Assembly: GCF_006542395.2 (NCBI RefSeq)
Contig: NZ_CP038231.1
Coordinates: 1,860,001 to 1,924,000, forward strand
Length of the DNA: 64,000 nucleotides
Origin: Formicincola oecophyllae
GTDB taxonomy: Bacteria; Pseudomonadota; Alphaproteobacteria; Acetobacterales; Acetobacteraceae
Direction of reading: 5' to 3'
Position numbers and translations under genes: made by a program. The notes under the pieces are model-generated. The model had not been told where the DNA came from and ran no database searches. It saw only the letters and a program-made list of their open reading frames with translations. The first letter of the stretch is position 1, and each line of letters starts with the position of its first letter. Shown one piece after another: positions 1 to 9,199 of this stretch.

Positions 1-1
1 G

Positions 2-442
2 GGGTCGCTTGTTCTGTGGTCTGCTTTCACCATCGGCAACAGCCGCTGGCTTAAGCGCGTGACGGTTTCAGAACATGATTGGAACTTGCTGATTGGGCTG
101 TGCGCTGGCGCGCAGACGCTGCTTTTGGTGCCGTTCATGCTGCCAGCAGTCCACAGCTACAGCTGGCCTGTGTGGGAACGCCTGGTTGTGGCTAGCCTGG
201 GGGTGGGTGTTCTGGCCTCCATTGTAGGCAACACGCTGTGGGGGCGGATGTCGCGCTTGCTGCCCCTGACCCTGGTGGGGCAGATGGTTGTGTGCGAAAC
301 CATGTTCGCGCTGCTTTACGGTTTTCTGTGGGCGCGGCGCTGGCCCAGCGTGGCTGAATGGTGTGCCCTGCTGTGCGTGACCATTAGTGTGGGGCTGTGC
401 GTGGCTGCCCACCGCCCGCCGCGCAGGCGGCGTGGGCGCTGA
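2..442 (+). CDS. DMT (EamA-type) transporter, C-terminal part, cut by the window edge
   Basis: The frame is open from the first bases of the window and no start is visible, so the 5' part lies outside. What remains is very hydrophobic, with about four membrane helices, and resembles the second EamA half of drug/metabolite transporters. A helix with the pattern LGVGVLASIVGNTLWGRM is followed by two more helices and a short basic tail (RRRRGR). These are inner-membrane exporters or permeases, but the substrate cannot be read from the sequence. A GTG at 59 is a possible internal start, but the upstream codons continue the same hydrophobic protein, so truncation by the window edge is more likely. 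Confidence 0.7.
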   Translation, partial: GSLVLWSAFTIGNSRWLKRVTVSEHDWNLLIGLCAGAQTLLLVPFMLPAVHSYSWPVWERLVVASLGVGVLASIVGNTLWGRMSRLLPLTLVGQMVVCETMFALLYGFLWARRWPSVAEWCALLCVTISVGLCVAAHRPPRRRRGR

Positions 443-542
443 AGGCCCAAGCCCGTGTTGAGGATGGTTGTTGCGGCAAGGCACACCTACACCTAGAAGC
501 AAGCCCATAGAGGCAAAGCCTGCAAAAGGACGTGACGACACC

Positions 543-1907
543 ATGACGACCCCCCACCGCATCCTGGCATGGCTTGCAGCTGGCGCCGCCACATTGGCAC
601 TGGCGCCCGCAGTGCGCGCGCAGGTCATCAGCGCGCAGGAGGCCTCCCCTGCCTATGGCCAGGATGATGATGGCGATTCAGCTATGGACGCCCCTTTCAT
701 TGCTGGCGTCACCCACCCACGCGGCAGGCTTTACGATGTGGTGGTGGGGGTGGACACCGTCCTTCTAGGCAACAAGGGCGCTGGCGTCCAAGGGCGGGGC
801 AAGGCGCAGCGCGGCCAGGGGCAAGCCCACACACAGGGCCCCAAGCGCCAGTTCCTGCCCATGTGGCGTGTTTCCTCCCTTATGGATCGCTCAGCCCTGA
901 TTGGGGAGCCTGACCTGGTGCCAACGCTGGTTTTCCGCCAGTACCGCGATGACGAGGCCCCCCAGACCATCAGCATCAACATCGCCCGCGGTGGGCCTGA
1001 CCTTCCCTCCTGCCACCATCAGGCGGACTTCACCCCCATCCTCGTCACCATCAAGGGGGACCCGACCGATTACCTCGACCCCACGTTGATCCATCAGGGC
1101 GCCTGCATTCCAGCCCATGGCCGCGCCCATGTGCCCTTCACGGTGCCAGGGCCCCATGGCGGCCACTACATGCTGGCCATTGGCCTGGCCACGGCTGATG
1201 GCCTGGCACCATCGCGCCGCGGTGGCAGCACGGCCGTCTACAGCCCCCGCGACCTGGCGGCAGAGAAGCGCGAGCGCGATTCAGGCAGCGGGGCCGATTT
1301 GCGCCTGGCGCGCGTCCCCTACGGCTTTGTGTTCAGCCGCCCCGTTATCGCAGCGCTGACAGCGCCTGCTGCCAAAGCTTTTGCCCCTTTGACCGACACC
1401 CCCTTGAGGACGCGTTCCAGGCCAGAGGGTGTGCAGATTGACGCCTTGCGCTTTTCCCCCTGGGTGGAGCGAGCTGGCAAACACTATGTGGGGTGGAACT
1501 ACGCCACCCCCCTGATGGGCGCTTTTGAGTGGAACCCCCCTGTGGCCACAAGCGCCACTGTTTCCTCCGTTTTGTGGAACGGTGTACGTGTAACGGCTGA
1601 GGAAGTCGGCTACTGCCAAGCGCCTGACGTGCCGGCATGGCGCTTCACCGCTGTTGACGCCCAGGGGGAAGGTGGCGCTGAAGTGGCGACTGAGGGCGAC
1701 CAGGACCTGATGCCAGACGACAACACTATGGAACGCTACCAAAACCACAGCAGCGTCAGCGCTACCATCTGCGCCTCTTACGGCGGTCCACCCGTGGAGC
1801 TGGCATTCCCGACCGCTTCAGGGCAGGGTGAGAACATCCTGTTCTTCCTACCGCGCCGCCACCCCACCCTGGTGCCAGCGCGCCATGCCCCCCAGCGCAG
1901 GCGTTAA
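543..1907 (+). CDS. Exported protein of unknown function
   Basis: This is a 454-residue protein. I chose the ATG at 543, not the in-frame TTG at 468, because the ATG begins a clean Sec signal peptide: MTTPHR, a hydrophobic core rich in Leu and Ala, then a cleavage site near AVRA-Q (residues 21-25). An AAGGA lies about 14 bases upstream. The mature part is rich in Pro and Gly, with scattered Cys (for example LPSCHH, GACIP, EVGYCQ, TICASYG) that could form disulfides, which suggests a periplasmic or surface protein. I recognise no family. It is followed 50 bases later by another unknown gene on the same strand. Confidence 0.65.
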   Translation: MTTPHRILAWLAAGAATLALAPAVRAQVISAQEASPAYGQDDDGDSAMDAPFIAGVTHPRGRLYDVVVGVDTVLLGNKGAGVQGRGKAQRGQGQAHTQGPKRQFLPMWRVSSLMDRSALIGEPDLVPTLVFRQYRDDEAPQTISINIARGGPDLPSCHHQADFTPILVTIKGDPTDYLDPTLIHQGACIPAHGRAHVPFTVPGPHGGHYMLAIGLATADGLAPSRRGGSTAVYSPRDLAAEKRERDSGSGADLRLARVPYGFVFSRPVIAALTAPAAKAFAPLTDTPLRTRSRPEGVQIDALRFSPWVERAGKHYVGWNYATPLMGAFEWNPPVATSATVSSVLWNGVRVTAEEVGYCQAPDVPAWRFTAVDAQGEGGAEVATEGDQDLMPDDNTMERYQNHSSVSATICASYGGPPVELAFPTASGQGENILFFLPRRHPTLVPARHAPQRRR

Positions 1908-1957
1908 ACCCCCGCCATTCTGCCCCACCCCTAGCTAGCCCCTGCAGGAGAGATCCC

Positions 1958-2704
1958 GTGGCATCTGCCCTTGACCACATCGTGAAATTTATTGTGCCAG
2001 CTGAGATGCTGGCTGCCATCCTCAATGTCTACCCAACTGATTTCCACCCCTCTGGCCTTGGCGCCCTGCTGGCGGTGCCCACAGCAGGGGGGGAGGGCGT
2101 TGGCCTGGCCTGCGGCTATGACGCTGTCATCCTCAGCGGGGCTTATGGGCGTGCTGAATGCCATGTGGGCAAGGAAGCGCAGTTCAAGCCGCTGACCTTC
2201 ACCCTAACGGCGCGCTTCATCAACGCTGTGCGCCGGGCGCCCGCTGGTGTGGGGGTTTTGTTCCTGGTGGTGATGGATGACAAGGACCGCCCTAAGCCAG
2301 AGCTGCGCGCCAAAATCAACATGGCGGCTGGTTTTGAAGGTGTGTGCGGTGATGTTTCGCTGGCGGCCACCGCCATGGCAGACAACCAGCCCTTCCCTCA
2401 AACAGGCCAGATCGATCTGGCGGCTGACTGGCTTGCCTGCTTGGCCAGCCAGCAGGGCAGCGCTGTGGAGGAGCCGGAAGCCGTGACTTGGCGGCCAGCC
2501 AACCTGGCGCGCTTGGCGCAGGCTGGCGTCACAGCGCGTTCTGAAACCATGACGTTCCAAGACAGCCATACGAAGGACAGTCACGCCAAGAACAGCCAGG
2601 AAGGGGCAAGCCAAGGGGGAGGGGAAGCACCAAACGTGCTGCGCCATGCGCGCTACCACCGCGCCAATGCCCCCTACAGCCTGGACGGCTATGCCCTGGC
2701 TTGA
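1958..2704 (+). CDS. Hypothetical protein
   Basis: The 248-residue protein starts at GTG 1958, preceded by CAGGAG eight bases upstream. It has no signal peptide or membrane helix. The first 190 residues look like a folded alpha/beta protein (runs such as AGVGVLFLVVMDDKDRP). The last 60 residues are low-complexity and polar, with a repeated DSHTKDSHAKNSQ pattern, and are probably disordered. I recognise no family. It lies 50 bases after the exported protein and may be co-transcribed with it. The next gene is convergent. Confidence 0.55.
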   Translation: MASALDHIVKFIVPAEMLAAILNVYPTDFHPSGLGALLAVPTAGGEGVGLACGYDAVILSGAYGRAECHVGKEAQFKPLTFTLTARFINAVRRAPAGVGVLFLVVMDDKDRPKPELRAKINMAAGFEGVCGDVSLAATAMADNQPFPQTGQIDLAADWLACLASQQGSAVEEPEAVTWRPANLARLAQAGVTARSETMTFQDSHTKDSHAKNSQEGASQGGGEAPNVLRHARYHRANAPYSLDGYALA

Positions 2705-3070
2705 AGACCCCAAGCACGGGGCTGATTTCTGACCGCTGGTAGCTTCAAACGCGTTCAACAGGTCAAGTCTGGCGCTGAGGCTGCGTTGAAGCCCTGCAGG
2801 GGTAGATGTTCCCCCATGCCTCAGGTTGGGTGACTTGACGCTTGCCCCGCCTAAACAAACGCCCCCTCTGGATAACAGGCGCTGGTTCAGGGGCAGGTTT
2901 CCCAGGCCCCGGTCACACTGGTCATACTGCCGTGGGGGCGCATTTTATGAGCTATCCTGACCCACCCTGTGCCCAGCAAGCCAGCCTTGGCTGGAAGCAC
3001 GTGTGAAGGGCTCAGAAAAAGCCCCCAGGCCGCATAATGGCCTGAAAGCCATTAACCTTAACCAGGGCCT
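2705..3070. other. Convergent intergenic region
   Basis: This 366-base stretch lies between two convergent genes. Apart from the terminator-like hairpin near its right end I see no gene, repeat or RNA in it. Confidence 0.5.
3012..3046 (-). terminator. Rho-independent terminator for the hypothetical gene at 3071-3448
   Basis: On the minus strand the hairpin CAGGCC-ATTATGC-GGCCTG is followed by GGGGCTTTTTC, about 25-50 bases past the stop codon. The six-pair GC-rich stem and short T-run fit a modest intrinsic terminator. Confidence 0.5.
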
Positions 3071-3448
3071 TCAGCTGGCCACGGGGAAAGGCAAGTTGAC
3101 GGGGATCTCCTCAGAGGCGCTGTTGGTCTTGGCGTTGAGGCGCGGGTTGTAGCGCGACTGCAGCCACGCCACTACAGCTTTAGAACGGCCCTTCTCGTCA
3201 AAAGGCGCCCAAGCGAAACGCAGCCCATGCTTGATGTAAGCCTCAAAAGGCTTTTCCTCCAGCCGCGCCAGGACGCGTTCGCCAATGGCGCCAGACCCAA
3301 CAAAAATCACGCCGTTGCGTTCGCTTTCAATCACGAAAATGCCTTTTTCCTCTTTAGGGAGGTCGTTGGCGTCACGCGTGGTGGTCCATTTGAGCTTGAT
3401 GGCCTTGGGCGCCGTCTCAGGCATGTTGTTGAGGGAAATCTTGGGCAT
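3071..3448 (-). CDS. Small protein, possibly GIY-YIG-like
   Basis: This 125-residue soluble protein starts at an ATG with AGGA about 11 bases upstream. Residues 35-60 (KGIFVIESERNGVIFVGSG, then IGERVLARLEE) and the ending AVVAWLQSRYNPRLN resemble the outline of GIY-YIG nuclease domains. Those begin with a short strand G-[IV]-[YF]-x-I, a second strand YVG-[SK], an Arg-containing helix and a closing YNPxLN. The catalytic GIY and YIG tyrosines are replaced (GIF, FVG), so an active nuclease is doubtful. The similarity is my reading only. A terminator follows the gene. Confidence 0.55.
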   Translation of the reverse strand: MPKISLNNMPETAPKAIKLKWTTTRDANDLPKEEKGIFVIESERNGVIFVGSGAIGERVLARLEEKPFEAYIKHGLRFAWAPFDEKGRSKAVVAWLQSRYNPRLNAKTNSASEEIPVNLPFPVAS

Positions 3449-3587
3449 GGTTTTTCCTAACAGTGGGGTTGGGGCGTGGCCACAGGGGTGAACATGGCTG
3501 GGCGCGCCCAGGTTGGATTGCCCATAACCCTAGGCGCTTTCAGGCCATACCCCAAGGGTGGGGAGGCCTGCGCCAGCGGGCTGGTTT

Positions 3588-4805
3588 TCAGTGTTGCTGG
3601 GGGGCTGGCGCTGTGGCCGCAGCCAGACCACTGACGAACAGCGTTGGGCTGTGGAACTGCTTTTCAGCCGCAGCCCTGATTTCCTGCGCGCGCGCAGGCG
3701 TGATGGCGCCTGCTTTTTGCTGGGCTGCAACCTCCAGGTTGGTTTTCAGTACTGGCATGATGTCGTGCTCCGTATGTTGGGTGGCCATGGCCCAACGGTA
3801 CCAGGCGCTGTTGTAGCAATGCGCCAGGCCATCCCATGCTGGCGAGGCGTTCCAGCTGTAAAGGTTGGTGCATTCGGCCAGTTCATCTTCGCGTTTTTGG
3901 GCGAACCAGCGTTGAGAACGCTGCCATTCCTGGGCTTCGCGCCCTTTGAGGCTGAAATCAAGCTTGGTTTGCCGCTGCAGCGCTTGGTAGCGCTCCAAAG
4001 CCTGCTGAAGGGTGATTTGCTTGTTTTCAAGCGCTTGGGAAATGGCCACGTTGCCATCGAACATGGGTTGAAGGTCGGTCAGCTTGTAACTGCCTGTGCG
4101 CCGCGCCCAAGTGGCTAGCGCCATGTTGCGGCACAGGGCTGCCTCCACAAGTTGGCCCATGGGCTTGAACTTGTTCACGCAGCGCCTGGTTTGCCAGCCC
4201 AGCATTTTAAGAGGGGCGATGTCGGGGTTGGCTTTCCAGGTGGTGGGATGGGAGAGGGCCGCTTCCTCCATCCCCAGGCGGAAATGAAGGCGTTCAGCGT
4301 CAGGCGACATCTGGCCAGACTGCACCTGGGCTGCGTTGGCTAGGTTGGTGCGTTCAAAATCATCGATGACGGCGCCATCCATGTGCCCGCCTTCCGCCCA
4401 GCGGCGGAAAAGACCGTTCTGGCACTGGCCCAGCTTCATCCAGTTGGGGTGGTCAGTGTTGCCCCAGCGTTCAATGCAGTTGGTCACGCCATTGCGGGTG
4501 GAACGCACAGGGTCGGCTGGGTCTTCAGGTTCCTGTTCAGGCAGGATGGTGGGCAGGGCCTCCACAGGGCAGTAGAGGTTGGAGGCAGCGCACATCAAAG
4601 GGTGGGCCATGGCCCAGTCCTGGTCCGGGCTGCCGTAAGTGCCGCTTTGCTGGCAGCCAGCGGCCAGCAAGGCCAGCACGCCAACGCTTGCCCAGCGCGC
4701 CAAGGCACGGTGCTGTTTGGGCTGGCTAGCGCTGCCCTGGCTGGTTGCTGCGCTGCTGGGGGGGATTGCGTGGTTGGGGGGTAGGCTTGCGCTGGCACGG
4801 GGCAT
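3588..4805 (-). CDS. Lipoprotein of unknown function
   Basis: The 405-residue protein starts at ATG 4805, with AGGA about 11 bases upstream. The frame runs further upstream, but only this start places a lipoprotein signal correctly: a basic stretch (KQHRALARW), a hydrophobic core and the lipobox LLAAGC, giving lipidation at Cys about 52. The mature protein is rich in Trp, Gln and Cys and mostly helical (TLQQALERYQALQRQTK). Repeated Cys-containing segments (CIERWGN, CQNGLFRRW, ECTNLYSW, CYNSAWYRW) share a C-x5-8-W spacing and may be internal repeats. I know of no family name. It is expected to be anchored to the outer or inner membrane. Confidence 0.6.
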   Translation of the reverse strand: MPRASASLPPNHAIPPSSAATSQGSASQPKQHRALARWASVGVLALLAAGCQQSGTYGSPDQDWAMAHPLMCAASNLYCPVEALPTILPEQEPEDPADPVRSTRNGVTNCIERWGNTDHPNWMKLGQCQNGLFRRWAEGGHMDGAVIDDFERTNLANAAQVQSGQMSPDAERLHFRLGMEEAALSHPTTWKANPDIAPLKMLGWQTRRCVNKFKPMGQLVEAALCRNMALATWARRTGSYKLTDLQPMFDGNVAISQALENKQITLQQALERYQALQRQTKLDFSLKGREAQEWQRSQRWFAQKREDELAECTNLYSWNASPAWDGLAHCYNSAWYRWAMATQHTEHDIMPVLKTNLEVAAQQKAGAITPARAQEIRAAAEKQFHSPTLFVSGLAAATAPAPQQH

Positions 4806-5407
4806 GGCTGTGTTCCTGGTTGCAACGGCAAGGTGGTGCCCTGCGCCAGAAAGCACGGGCCGTGGCGCGCGACAGCCAGCCAGGCCGTAACAAGGCGCAG
4901 GGCACTGGCGCGTCCAGGCTGGCTTGGCACCCATGCTGCGTGCCGTGACCAATAAGCGGGGAAGCGACCATGCCAGCCGTGGGGCCGGGGCGGCATGAAG
5001 CACCGGCCCAGGCCAGGTGGCTGGGGGCTTCAAGATGGTGCCATGCTAACCTGAAGCGGCGCTGGCCAAAACCCTTCAAGCGTGTTGGCGCCTGGTTATT
5101 TTAGGTAAAAACCAACTGTTACATTATTCATGACCTGCTTTATGACCTCAAACAGCCCCAGCAACGCTGGCAAAACCAGGAAAAAGGTGGCCAATCACCT
5201 TGGCTGCTGGTGGGGCCTGGCAGGCCAAAACCCCAGCTGGAGCTCAAGGATCCAAGCCCCTAGCTCCCACTCTAGAATGGTGAAACATTCTTCCAGCTGG
5301 GTGCAGGGCCAGGGCTGGCAACTACCTTCACCCCAGGGGCAAGGAAGCCAATATGCCAAGGGGCAGGCATGGCAGCCCTGTTTCAGGCAGCCGTCCCCTG
5401 GCAGCGT
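4806..5407. other. Intergenic region between pyruvate decarboxylase and the lipoprotein gene
   Basis: About 600 bases without a convincing gene. The part around 5090-5140 is AT-rich and probably holds the promoter of the leftward lipoprotein gene. The region 5130-5407 shows no codon pattern like that of the neighbouring genes and no clear repeat. Confidence 0.4.
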
Positions 5408-7144
5408 TCACACGCTGCGGCTGTAGTCCATGTCTGCAATGGCTTTGCCCATTTTCCACAGCCCCTCAGGCGCATCCAACGGTTCCAGGTGGACTTCAAT
5501 CAAGGTGAGTTTGCTGGGGTTTTCCGCTGCTGCCAGGGCCACTTCAAGCTCCTGCTGGTCGCGCACTTCAAAGCTTTGGCTGCGCCCTTCCTCCCCCAAG
5601 GCTTTGGGCAAGGCAGCGTAACGCCACGGCGCTACATCGTTGAAGGGGGCGTGCTCGCCCAGGATGCAGCGTTCCACCGTGTAGCCACGGTTGTTGATGA
5701 CGAACACCACCGGGTTGAGGTGGTGGCGCATCATGGTGGAGATCTCCTGCGCTGTTAGCTGGAAGGCACCTTCGCCTGTGAACAGAACATGGCGGCGCTT
5801 TTCCCCCAGGCCTAGGCTGGCCATTTGCTGGCCCATCACGGCAGGTGTGGCATAGCCGATGGCAGCCCAGATGGTCTGGATGTTGAAGCGCGCCCCTTCA
5901 GGCAAATCCACAGCGGCCAGGTTAGCGCTGCAGGTGCCCATATCGGTGAAGATGCCGTCTTCAGGGCGCAGGAAATGGGCAATGCGGTTCCAGAACACAG
6001 CGCCGTTCCAAGCGGCCTTGTCCGTGGCTAGGGGGGGCAGTGTGCGCTTGGGCGCAGGCCCGCTGGCCGCTTTGGGGGCTGGCAACGCCTGGGCTGTGGC
6101 ACGCAGAATGTCGCCCATGCGCGCGCCCGTCACCACCTTGCCTTTGCCAAGCGCTGGCGTGGCGAAGCCGTGGCGCAGGCCATAGGGTTCCACATTACAC
6201 CAGGCGCCGCTTTGAATAGCGGCGCTGAAAAAGCCTGTGGAGAATTCAAAAAGGCGCGTCCCCACTCCCACAACGCAATCCGCCCCCGCCACGTAGCTGT
6301 CCAGATCAAAGCCTGGGGCGGCTGGCACGCTGGCGCGGCCGTTATAGATGCCGCGGTAAAGGGGGTGGTTGCGCTCCAGCACTGTGCGCGATGTTGGCAG
6401 AAGAGCGTAGGGCAAGCCTGTGCGCGTGATGAAGTCCATCACCTGCTCTTCAAGGCCGTAGCGCGCCACCAGGGCGTCCACAAGCACAATGCCTTGGCGT
6501 GCCTGGCTGATTTTCCCAGCCAACGCACTGGTCACCATGGCAAGGGTTCCAGGGTCGCTTTCAGGCAGATCCAAGGCCAGCGGGGTGCGGGGGGTGGGAA
6601 TGGTAACGTCACACAGGTCGCAGGGCAGCTGAAGGTAGGCAGGCACTTTCTGCTGGAACACGTCAGTGATGGCGCGGTCGATCACCTCAGCTGCGTTGTG
6701 GGCTTCCACCCGCCCTTGGGAAGCTGTGTAGGGGCGGTAGGCTGCGCGTACGTCCTCATAATCACCATTGAGCAACGTGTGGTGGAGGGGGAAGCGGTTG
6801 TCCACCGCATTAAGCGGCGGCAATCCCGCCAGGGAAAGCACGGGCACGCATTCTGCCCGCGCGCCAGCCACCGCCTGCAGCGCTGAAAGGTCGCCAACGC
6901 CATAGGTCGTCAGCACAGCGCCAAAGCCTGAAAGGCGCGCGTCACCGTCTGCCGCGTAGGCTGCGTTCATCTCGTTGCAGCAGCCAATCCAGCTGATGCG
7001 CCCATCCTTCACCAGTAGTTCGAGGAACTCCAGGTTGAAGTCGCCAGGAACGCCGTAAAGGCGCCGCAGCCCTGCCTCATGAAGGCGATTGATGAGGTGC
7101 TGGCCAATGCTGATGCGGCCGTGGCTTGGGGTGGCGGCGGTCAT
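5408..7144 (-). CDS. pdc: Pyruvate decarboxylase / 2-oxo acid decarboxylase (ThDP enzyme)
   Basis: This 578-residue thiamine-diphosphate enzyme converts pyruvate (or a bulkier 2-oxo acid) to the aldehyde plus CO2. The ATG at 7144 follows AGGGAG; an upstream in-frame ATG at 7174 lacks a site. The N-terminal PYR domain carries the cofactor-activating Glu58 (CCNEMN) and the active-site pair His121-His122. The C-terminal PP domain has the ThDP/Mg motif at 457-485, reading GEG where most members have GDG and ending in NN. Glu at this place also occurs in related 2-oxo acid decarboxylases as I recall them, so activity is plausible. Pyruvate versus phenyl- or indolepyruvate specificity cannot be decided here. 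Acetic acid bacteria use PDC to pass lactate-derived pyruvate to acetaldehyde and acetate. The gene stands alone. Confidence 0.85.
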   Translation of the reverse strand: MTAATPSHGRISIGQHLINRLHEAGLRRLYGVPGDFNLEFLELLVKDGRISWIGCCNEMNAAYAADGDARLSGFGAVLTTYGVGDLSALQAVAGARAECVPVLSLAGLPPLNAVDNRFPLHHTLLNGDYEDVRAAYRPYTASQGRVEAHNAAEVIDRAITDVFQQKVPAYLQLPCDLCDVTIPTPRTPLALDLPESDPGTLAMVTSALAGKISQARQGIVLVDALVARYGLEEQVMDFITRTGLPYALLPTSRTVLERNHPLYRGIYNGRASVPAAPGFDLDSYVAGADCVVGVGTRLFEFSTGFFSAAIQSGAWCNVEPYGLRHGFATPALGKGKVVTGARMGDILRATAQALPAPKAASGPAPKRTLPPLATDKAAWNGAVFWNRIAHFLRPEDGIFTDMGTCSANLAAVDLPEGARFNIQTIWAAIGYATPAVMGQQMASLGLGEKRRHVLFTGEGAFQLTAQEISTMMRHHLNPVVFVINNRGYTVERCILGEHAPFNDVAPWRYAALPKALGEEGRSQSFEVRDQQELEVALAAAENPSKLTLIEVHLEPLDAPEGLWKMGKAIADMDYSRSV

Positions 7145-7377
7145 GATGTGTGCTCCCTGTATGACGTCAGGCACAGGACAGGGGACGCGCCCCTGGCCCC
7201 ACCTGCGCCAATGCTGCGCGGATGGGTGGGTGGCTGTGCCTGAACGTGCCAGCCATGGCCTGCGGGCTGCCCCACGGCGTGGCTGGTGGGAAACTAGCCT
7301 GAAACGCCCTGGTGGGGAATGGCCTGGAGAGATTGCCTGGAAGGAATGGTCCTGGCGTCATGGCCCTCATGCTGCCC

Positions 7378-8571
7378 TCACCCCCCTGTGGGGATGGTGA
7401 CCATAGCGCCCTGGCTTGTGGTGCTGTTGGCCAGGCCGCTGATGATTTGCAGCAGGGCGAAGGCTGATTTGGAATGCATGTCCTTTTTGGAGATCCAGTA
7501 CCAAGCGTTGCCATACCGCACGGAGACGTAGGCGTCATCAGGCGCTGTGGCTGAGGTACTGCAGCGGATGACGATAACAGGCCTGCGCCCCGCCGTTGTG
7601 GGGGTGACGCTGGCTGTCGTCAGGCCTTCCTTCACGTTGACTTCAGGCACCTCAATGGTGCTGGCCACATCCATGAGGATGGAAAGCATGGAGCGCGTGA
7701 CGATGGGCAGCTGGGTTTTGCCGTCTGGCTTGCGGCCATAGACGATCTCAGCCTCCGTAGCGCCCCTGGGCAGGTGGAGGAGCTCCTTTACCCGTTCCTG
7801 CAGCGCCGTCACCTCTGGCACGCCTGTGTTGGTGAACACCAGGTAGGAGTGCTCAGGCTTGGCTGGGGTGGTTTTGGTGGCTGGCTGGCCCAGGACGCGC
7901 CGCACCCCCAGGGCGTCATCGGTCTGCAATTCATGGAGGGACTTCAGAAGCCACGCGAAACGCGTTGAGGTGGAACGGGTGTAGAGGCTTTTGTTGCTGG
8001 CCATCACGGCGCGCATGTTGGCTGCCCCCCCTAGTGAGTCAGCCGTCAGCGCCAGGAGAATGTCGATAGGCGCGCCAGACTGCATCAAAGGTAGGATGAC
8101 ACTGGGCGGTATGGGCTGGAGGACGTTGTTGGCAAACCCCTCCCCCGACATGGGCTGGTAAGTGACGGTGGGGTTGTCCTGCAGCATGTAGCTGCCATTG
8201 CCGCCGATGAAGCTTTGCGGCCCGCCGCCGTTCCAGGGTGTACCGCTGATGTTAGCGCCCACCTGGTGCTGGTAGGAGTAGCTGGCGATGATCTGCATCG
8301 TTTCCAGCATAGTGGGGGCGTCACCATAGCGCAGCTGGACGATGTTAAGCAGCATCTCCTGCTTCTGGCTGGTGCTCAGCTGCCTGTCATAGGCCAGGCG
8401 GTCGCGCCTGTAGTTCTCAGGCCCGTGGTAGAACAACATGCAGCCGCTCAGGCTGGTGGCCGCCCCCACCCCTGCCAGGAGAAGGCACGCTGCGCGCAGA
8501 ACGCCCCGCCCCCTGGAGTGGGGGACGTCCTGGCACTGGTGAAAGCGTTGGGGGGAGTGGGAACGTTTCAT
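7378..8571 (-). CDS. Lipoprotein of unknown function
   Basis: The protein has 397 residues from ATG 8571, which has AAGG about 10 bases upstream; the longer frame from 8613 has no site. A signal peptide ends in the lipobox SLSGC. The mature protein begins YHGPENYRRDRLAYDRQLS, then QEMLLNIVQLRYGDAPTML, a segment I have seen in conserved proteobacterial lipoproteins of unknown role. A Gly/Asn-rich stretch follows, and the C-terminal half is alpha/beta. Its function is unknown and it is presumably membrane-anchored in the periplasm. The next gene on the strand, pdc, lies 230 bases downstream and probably has its own promoter. Confidence 0.6.
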   Translation of the reverse strand: MKRSHSPQRFHQCQDVPHSRGRGVLRAACLLLAGVGAATSLSGCMLFYHGPENYRRDRLAYDRQLSTSQKQEMLLNIVQLRYGDAPTMLETMQIIASYSYQHQVGANISGTPWNGGGPQSFIGGNGSYMLQDNPTVTYQPMSGEGFANNVLQPIPPSVILPLMQSGAPIDILLALTADSLGGAANMRAVMASNKSLYTRSTSTRFAWLLKSLHELQTDDALGVRRVLGQPATKTTPAKPEHSYLVFTNTGVPEVTALQERVKELLHLPRGATEAEIVYGRKPDGKTQLPIVTRSMLSILMDVASTIEVPEVNVKEGLTTASVTPTTAGRRPVIVIRCSTSATAPDDAYVSVRYGNAWYWISKKDMHSKSAFALLQIISGLANSTTSQGAMVTIPTGG

Positions 8572-8752
8572 GCCAGTGCCTTTATTGTTTTTGTTGGTTG
8601 CTGGGGCGCACACTCGCAGGGTTGGGACCTGCAGGGCGCCCCTGTTCCCTTACAGTCTAGCAGGGCGGCGCGGCAACCAGGGGCGGCCGCGCACCTGCCC
8701 CCAGCCCTTCAGGCGCAGGCCCTTTAGGCTGGGCTGGCTTTGAAGTGATTCC

Positions 8753-9103
8753 TCAAAGTGGCGGCTGCTGGGTAAGGTAGCGAATGCTGATACGGTTAGC
8801 GCCAAAAGCCGCCACAGCTTCTTCAAAAGCGCTGAAATGCGGCGTCTGGCTGTGCGCTAGGAAAGCATCACGGTTTTTGTAGACCTCATGGAGGATGACA
8901 GTGCGCGTCATAATCTCCTGCTGCTGGTCAAGGCTTGGGTGGGTGTCTGGCACCAGCACCTCAAAAGCCAGGCAGCCGCCCTTTTCATGGGCGAGGGATG
9001 CTGCAGCATCCTGCTGGCAAGCTTTCAGAAACCCCTTGAAAGAGGGGGCAGCTGTTGCGAACTCTGCTATGACGGTAAAGGCGTTAGCGGGCAGGCTGGT
9101 CAT
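8753..9103 (-). CDS. ABM-domain (YgiN-like) monooxygenase family protein
   Basis: This 116-residue protein starts at ATG 9103, just after GGAGG; the ATG at 9115 would sit on top of that site. It has the ferredoxin-like antibiotic-biosynthesis-monooxygenase fold: FTVIAEFATAAPSFKGFLKAC, then EKGGCLAFEVLVPD, TVILHEVYKNRDAFLAHSQ and a final strand. The E-Y pair in HEVYKN and the HSQTPHF helix are typical. Members act as small quinol or heme monooxygenases or as signalling dimers. The substrate is unknown. It is a single gene divergent from the exported DUF4232-like gene. Confidence 0.7.
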   Translation of the reverse strand: MTSLPANAFTVIAEFATAAPSFKGFLKACQQDAAASLAHEKGGCLAFEVLVPDTHPSLDQQQEIMTRTVILHEVYKNRDAFLAHSQTPHFSAFEEAVAAFGANRISIRYLTQQPPL

Positions 9104-9199
9104 GATGACCTCCAAAACGGGTGGCGTTGAAGTGCCACGCTAGCACAGCCCGCCTAGCCGCGCTTGACCACACGCCCAGGGGTTGGGCAGGGAGGAGCC

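Noticed and set aside
5130-5426. 98-codon open frame on the plus strand beside pdc
   Set aside because: It overlaps the end of pdc, has no ribosome site and a composition unlike real proteins here.
5650-5780. GEG in place of GDG in the pyruvate decarboxylase cofactor motif as a sign of inactivity
   Set aside because: Glu can serve as the metal ligand and the same variant is known, as I recall, among related 2-oxo acid decarboxylases; all other catalytic residues are present.
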